DNA of 64,000 nt from Bradyrhizobium sp. AZCC 2262. GTDB taxonomy: Bacteria; Pseudomonadota; Alphaproteobacteria; Rhizobiales; Xanthobacteraceae. The stretch spans positions 8,742,001 through 8,806,000 of the forward strand of contig NZ_JAZHRT010000001.1 of NCBI RefSeq assembly GCF_036924535.1, in the 5' to 3' direction. Below are positions 61,597-64,000 of this stretch, piece by piece. A program made the translations under genes and the position numbers. Each line of letters starts with the position of its first letter. Position 1 is the stretch's first letter. The notes beneath the pieces are model-generated. The model worked only from the letters and a program-made list of their open reading frames with translations. It ran no database searches and was not told the DNA's origin.

Positions 61597-62903
61597 CCGC
61601 CGAGCTGAAAGGTGCGCGCCGCTCGATCCGAGCGCACCTGATCGTCGGGCTGGCGCTGATGCTGGTGCTCGCCGGCGGGTTCGGCGGCTGGGCCTCCACC
61701 GTGCAGCTTTCGGGCGCGCTGATCGCGCCGGGTTCGGTGGTGGTCGATTCCAACGTCAAGAAGGTGCAGCATCCGACCGGCGGCGTGGTCGGCGAGGTGC
61801 GCGTGCGCGACGGCGATATCGTCAAGGCCGGCGACATCGTGGTGCGTCTCGACGAGACCGTGGTCAAGGCGAGTCTGGCCATCGTCGTCAAGACGCTGAA
61901 CGGATTGTGGGCGCGCGCCGCGCGGCTGGAGGCCGAGCAGCGCGGCCTCGACCAGATCAAGTTTCCCCCACAGCTCACCGATCAGGCCGGCGATCCCGAT
62001 GTCCGCGACGTCATGGCGAGCGAAACAAAACTGTTCGAAGTGCGCGTGTTTGGGCGCGCCGGACAAAAATCGCAGTTGCGCGAGCGCGTCGCGCAGCTCA
62101 ACGAAGAGATCGCCGGCCTCACCGCGCAGGAGCAGGCCAAGGACAAGGAAATCGCGCTGGTCGAGAAGGAACTGGTCGGCGTCCGTCAACTCTACGAGCA
62201 GCGCCTGATCCAGATCTCGCGCCTCACGGTGCTGGAGCGCGACCTCGCCCGGCTGTCGGGCGAGCGTGCGCAATACATCGCCGCGCGTGCGCAGGCGAGG
62301 GGCAAGATCACCGAGACCGAGCTGCAGATCATCCAGGTCGACAAGGACGTGGTCAGCGAGGTGTCCAAGGATTTGCGCGAGACCAATGACAAGATCGGCG
62401 AGTTCGTCGAGCGCAAGGTCACCGCCGAGGATCAATTGCGCCGGATCGACATCCGCGCGCCGCAGGACGGCGTCGTGCTGCAGTCGACGGTGCACACCGT
62501 GGGCGGCGTGATCACCGCGGGCGACGCCATCATGATGGTGGTGCCAAGGGCGGACGATCTCTCGGTCGAGGCCAAGGTCAATCCGCAGGACATCGACAAG
62601 CTGCAGATCGGCCAGAAGACGCTTTTGCGACTATCCGCCTTCAACCAGCGCACCACGCCGGAACTCAATGGCGTGGTGACGCGCGTCTCCGCCGACGTCA
62701 ACACCGACCAGCGCACCGGCCAGAGCTACTACACCATCCGCGTCTCGCTGCCGCCGGCCGAAGTCGCCCGCCTCGGCCACGACGTCAAGATCATCCCGGG
62801 CATGCCGGTGGAAGCCTTCGTCCAGACCGGCGACCGCACCATGCTTTCCTATCTGATGAAGCCATTCAGCGACCAGCTGATGCGCTCGTTCAGGGAGAGG
62901 TGA
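61593..62903 (+). CDS. type I secretion system membrane-fusion protein (HlyD/PrtE-like)
   Basis: A 436-residue adaptor: one N-terminal membrane helix (LIVGLALMLVLAGGFGGWAS), a lipoyl/barrel-sandwich part (HPTGGVVGEVRVRDGDIVKA) and a long coiled coil from about residue 100 to 280 (LRERVAQLNEEIAGLTAQEQ ... LAEKELVGVRQLYEQRL-like heptads). The second lipoyl half follows (IDIRAPQDGVVLQSTVHTVG) and the beta-barrel with MPVEAFVQTGDRTMLSYL at the C-terminus, as in PrtE/HlyD. It bridges the ABC exporter and an outer-membrane TolC-like channel, which is not in the window. Confidence 0.92.
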   Translation: MTAELKGARRSIRAHLIVGLALMLVLAGGFGGWASTVQLSGALIAPGSVVVDSNVKKVQHPTGGVVGEVRVRDGDIVKAGDIVVRLDETVVKASLAIVVKTLNGLWARAARLEAEQRGLDQIKFPPQLTDQAGDPDVRDVMASETKLFEVRVFGRAGQKSQLRERVAQLNEEIAGLTAQEQAKDKEIALVEKELVGVRQLYEQRLIQISRLTVLERDLARLSGERAQYIAARAQARGKITETELQIIQVDKDVVSEVSKDLRETNDKIGEFVERKVTAEDQLRRIDIRAPQDGVVLQSTVHTVGGVITAGDAIMMVVPRADDLSVEAKVNPQDIDKLQIGQKTLLRLSAFNQRTTPELNGVVTRVSADVNTDQRTGQSYYTIRVSLPPAEVARLGHDVKIIPGMPVEAFVQTGDRTMLSYLMKPFSDQLMRSFRER

Positions 62904-63135
62904 GGTGGTGGGAACGCGAGACCGCGGCCACATCCTTCGAGACGCAGCGGAGCCTGTCATCGGGCGCGCATTCTGGACTCAGTCGGACATCGCGCGAGGT
63001 CCGAAAGAGCCACTGGCGGAAGTGAACCTGATTCGATCACCTCGTCGGCGGTAGCCAGGGACGTTTCTTTCGCGGTCGTGCCGTGCTTGGTGCTGTAGGT
63101 GCTCGGCGGCCACGGTCTCGCCCGCATTCGCGTTT

Positions 63136-63423
63136 TCACCTACCGCCGGCGCCTGAGGGAATCATGGGCCCATAGTAGGCGCCCCAGTGGCCCCACACAT
63201 CGCGGTCCCCGTACCTGTCGCCGCGAGTACCGCCGAAGACGCCGCCAAGGTGATTGCCACGAAAACCATCATCTGCGCCAACATAACGCGTGCCCGACTT
63301 GGTACTCGCATTGGCATCTCCAGCAAGGTGCTGCAAGCGTACATGGCTCTTACGAGCCAAGGCGGGAGTTGCCAGCATGGCTGCGGCGATCACTGCAACC
63401 GAAAGAAATTTGAGCTCCGTCAT
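63136..63423 (-). CDS. small exported hypothetical protein (95 aa)
   Basis: The start at 63423 (MTELKFLSVAVIAAAMLATP, ending ALAR) gives a clear signal peptide and lies downstream of a GGATGGAAAATTTGAA stretch; the frame extends 27 codons further upstream, but that part lacks sense. The mature part is rich in Gly, Arg, Asp and aromatics (GDRYGDRDVWGHWGAYYGPM) and contains no cysteine. Small proteins with the pattern LATPALARxSHV are common in Bradyrhizobium. Function unknown. Confidence 0.75.
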   Translation of the reverse strand: MTELKFLSVAVIAAAMLATPALARKSHVRLQHLAGDANASTKSGTRYVGADDGFRGNHLGGVFGGTRGDRYGDRDVWGHWGAYYGPMIPSGAGGR

Positions 63424-63891
63424 TTCAAATTTTCCATCCTGATATGAGGAGCCAAACAGCGTTTGGCTCGTCCATGAAAATGGTGGAGCGATTAGACCGC
63501 TCAAGGGAACATTTCCTCACGTTGTTACAACTCCGCGCGAGGTCGACGGGTCTTGCCATCGCCAATTTGCTCAACAGCCCGCCACCGGGACATCCCACTC
63601 CAGGAGCCGCAGTGTCCGGCTCCGTTCCATTTCCGGTTTGGGCCATCTTCGGAAGTGGACATGAGCAATCGCAAGGTCCGCTTTGCTCCCATCAACTGAC
63701 CTGTTCAGTCCGGCCCGTCAGGTCGGAACCGACTGCCGCCTCGTCGGTGCGCCAATCAATATCTTGGCGGGGGAACGCTGAGCTGCGCAAAAGCCTACGG
63801 GAAAATCGGACTGCGCAAGTCTGGATTCATCCGATAGTTGGGATAAGGTTGCTGTATCCGCAGAAAAACTGAGAAACGACACAGGGAGGAA
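63424..63891 (+). other. gene-free divergent region
   Basis: A plus-strand open frame at 63444-63872 exists but lacks an RBS at its start and its translation (Ser, Arg and Pro rich without pattern) is not protein-like. The end, just before 63892, holds the GGGAGGA ribosome binding site of the next gene. No repeat or RNA gene is recognised. Confidence 0.4.
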
Positions 63892-64000
63892 ATGATGCTC
63901 GACACCACGCTTAATGCGCGCATTCAAGCCTTTCTTGACAAATTTGATGCGGCGCTTGCGGCAGGAGATATCGACGACGCGGTAGGGATGTTCGCGCTGG
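63892..64000 (+). CDS. NTF2-like N-terminus, probably of a flavin-dependent oxidoreductase, 3' end cut off
   Basis: ATG at 63892 (or the one directly after, 63895) follows ACAGGGAGGAA. The visible 36 residues, LDTTLNARIQAFLDKFDAAL then AAGDIDDAVGMFAL, match the start of an NTF2/SnoaL-like domain. In Bradyrhizobium this opening is, from memory, typical of NAD(P)/FAD-dependent monooxygenases carrying an N-terminal NTF2-like domain, but the window ends before any flavin motif, so only the first domain is supported. Confidence 0.6.
   Translation, partial: MMLDTTLNARIQAFLDKFDAALAAGDIDDAVGMFAL

Noticed and set aside
63444..63872. Plus-strand open frame of 142 codons before the last gene
   Set aside because: No RBS, no protein-like pattern, and its start overlaps the divergent promoter side of the small exported protein.

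Overview
The window reads as chromosomal DNA of a GC-rich alphaproteobacterium, most likely Bradyrhizobium or a close relative in the Nitrobacteraceae. Grounds: many small conserved proteins of types I associate with that genus, paired Bug-type and Liv-type uptake systems, and several dispersed palindromic repeat families of a rhizobial kind in the intergenic gaps. I see no tRNA, rRNA, CRISPR array, insertion sequence or prophage. Family assignments come from reading the sequence and from memory of the families; no database search was run.

Layout. 0-6 kb: the 3' part of a GH130-like glycosidase, five small hypothetical genes, a Tat-exported VOC protein and, on the minus strand, a ClpS-like / zinc-finger / AAA+ fusion protein. 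6-13 kb: a split TPP-dependent decarboxylase pair, a LysR regulator, a rhodanese protein, DNA-3-methyladenine glycosylase I and a DEAD-box RNA helicase. 13-24 kb: a catabolic/accessory zone with two Bug-type solute receptors, an M29 aminopeptidase, an amidohydrolase, an epoxide-hydrolase-like enzyme, an MBL-fold protein and a tandem pair of alpha/beta hydrolases. Three genes here are broken by frameshifts: an SDR, a TauE-like permease and the first of the tandem hydrolases. 24-27 kb: a VapBC-type toxin-antitoxin pair with a palindrome lying over its promoter, and a two-gene ABC exporter. 27.5-34.4 kb: a livHMGF operon with an acyl-CoA synthetase and a receptor, closed by a strong terminator.

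34.6-37.6 kb (minus): a PQQ dehydrogenase, cytochrome c and periplasmic binding protein in xoxF-xoxG-xoxJ order, the dehydrogenase carrying the Asp-Tyr-Asp signature of lanthanide enzymes. 37.8-46.6 kb: a LapG-like C93 cysteine protease, a 1652-residue FecR/VCBS/RTX secreted protein and a CHASE2 adenylate cyclase, suggesting a surface adhesin with processing and signalling partners. A type I secretion ABC/HlyD pair lies at 59.8-62.9 kb. 47.8-57 kb: two divergent family-5 solute receptors, then a dipeptide-type ABC operon that contains an AtzG/AtzE-like amidase pair and is preceded by a textbook sigma-54 promoter, suggesting nitrogen-controlled amide or peptide scavenging. 57-64 kb: small proteins, a LysR regulator, a thioesterase-like protein, the secretion pair, and the start of an NTF2-like protein cut by the window edge.

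Most worth following: the ClpS/zinc-finger/AAA+ fusion, the protease-adhesin-cyclase locus, the sigma-54 amide-scavenging operon, the xox-like cluster, and the frameshift cluster, which may be real decay or homopolymer sequencing error.
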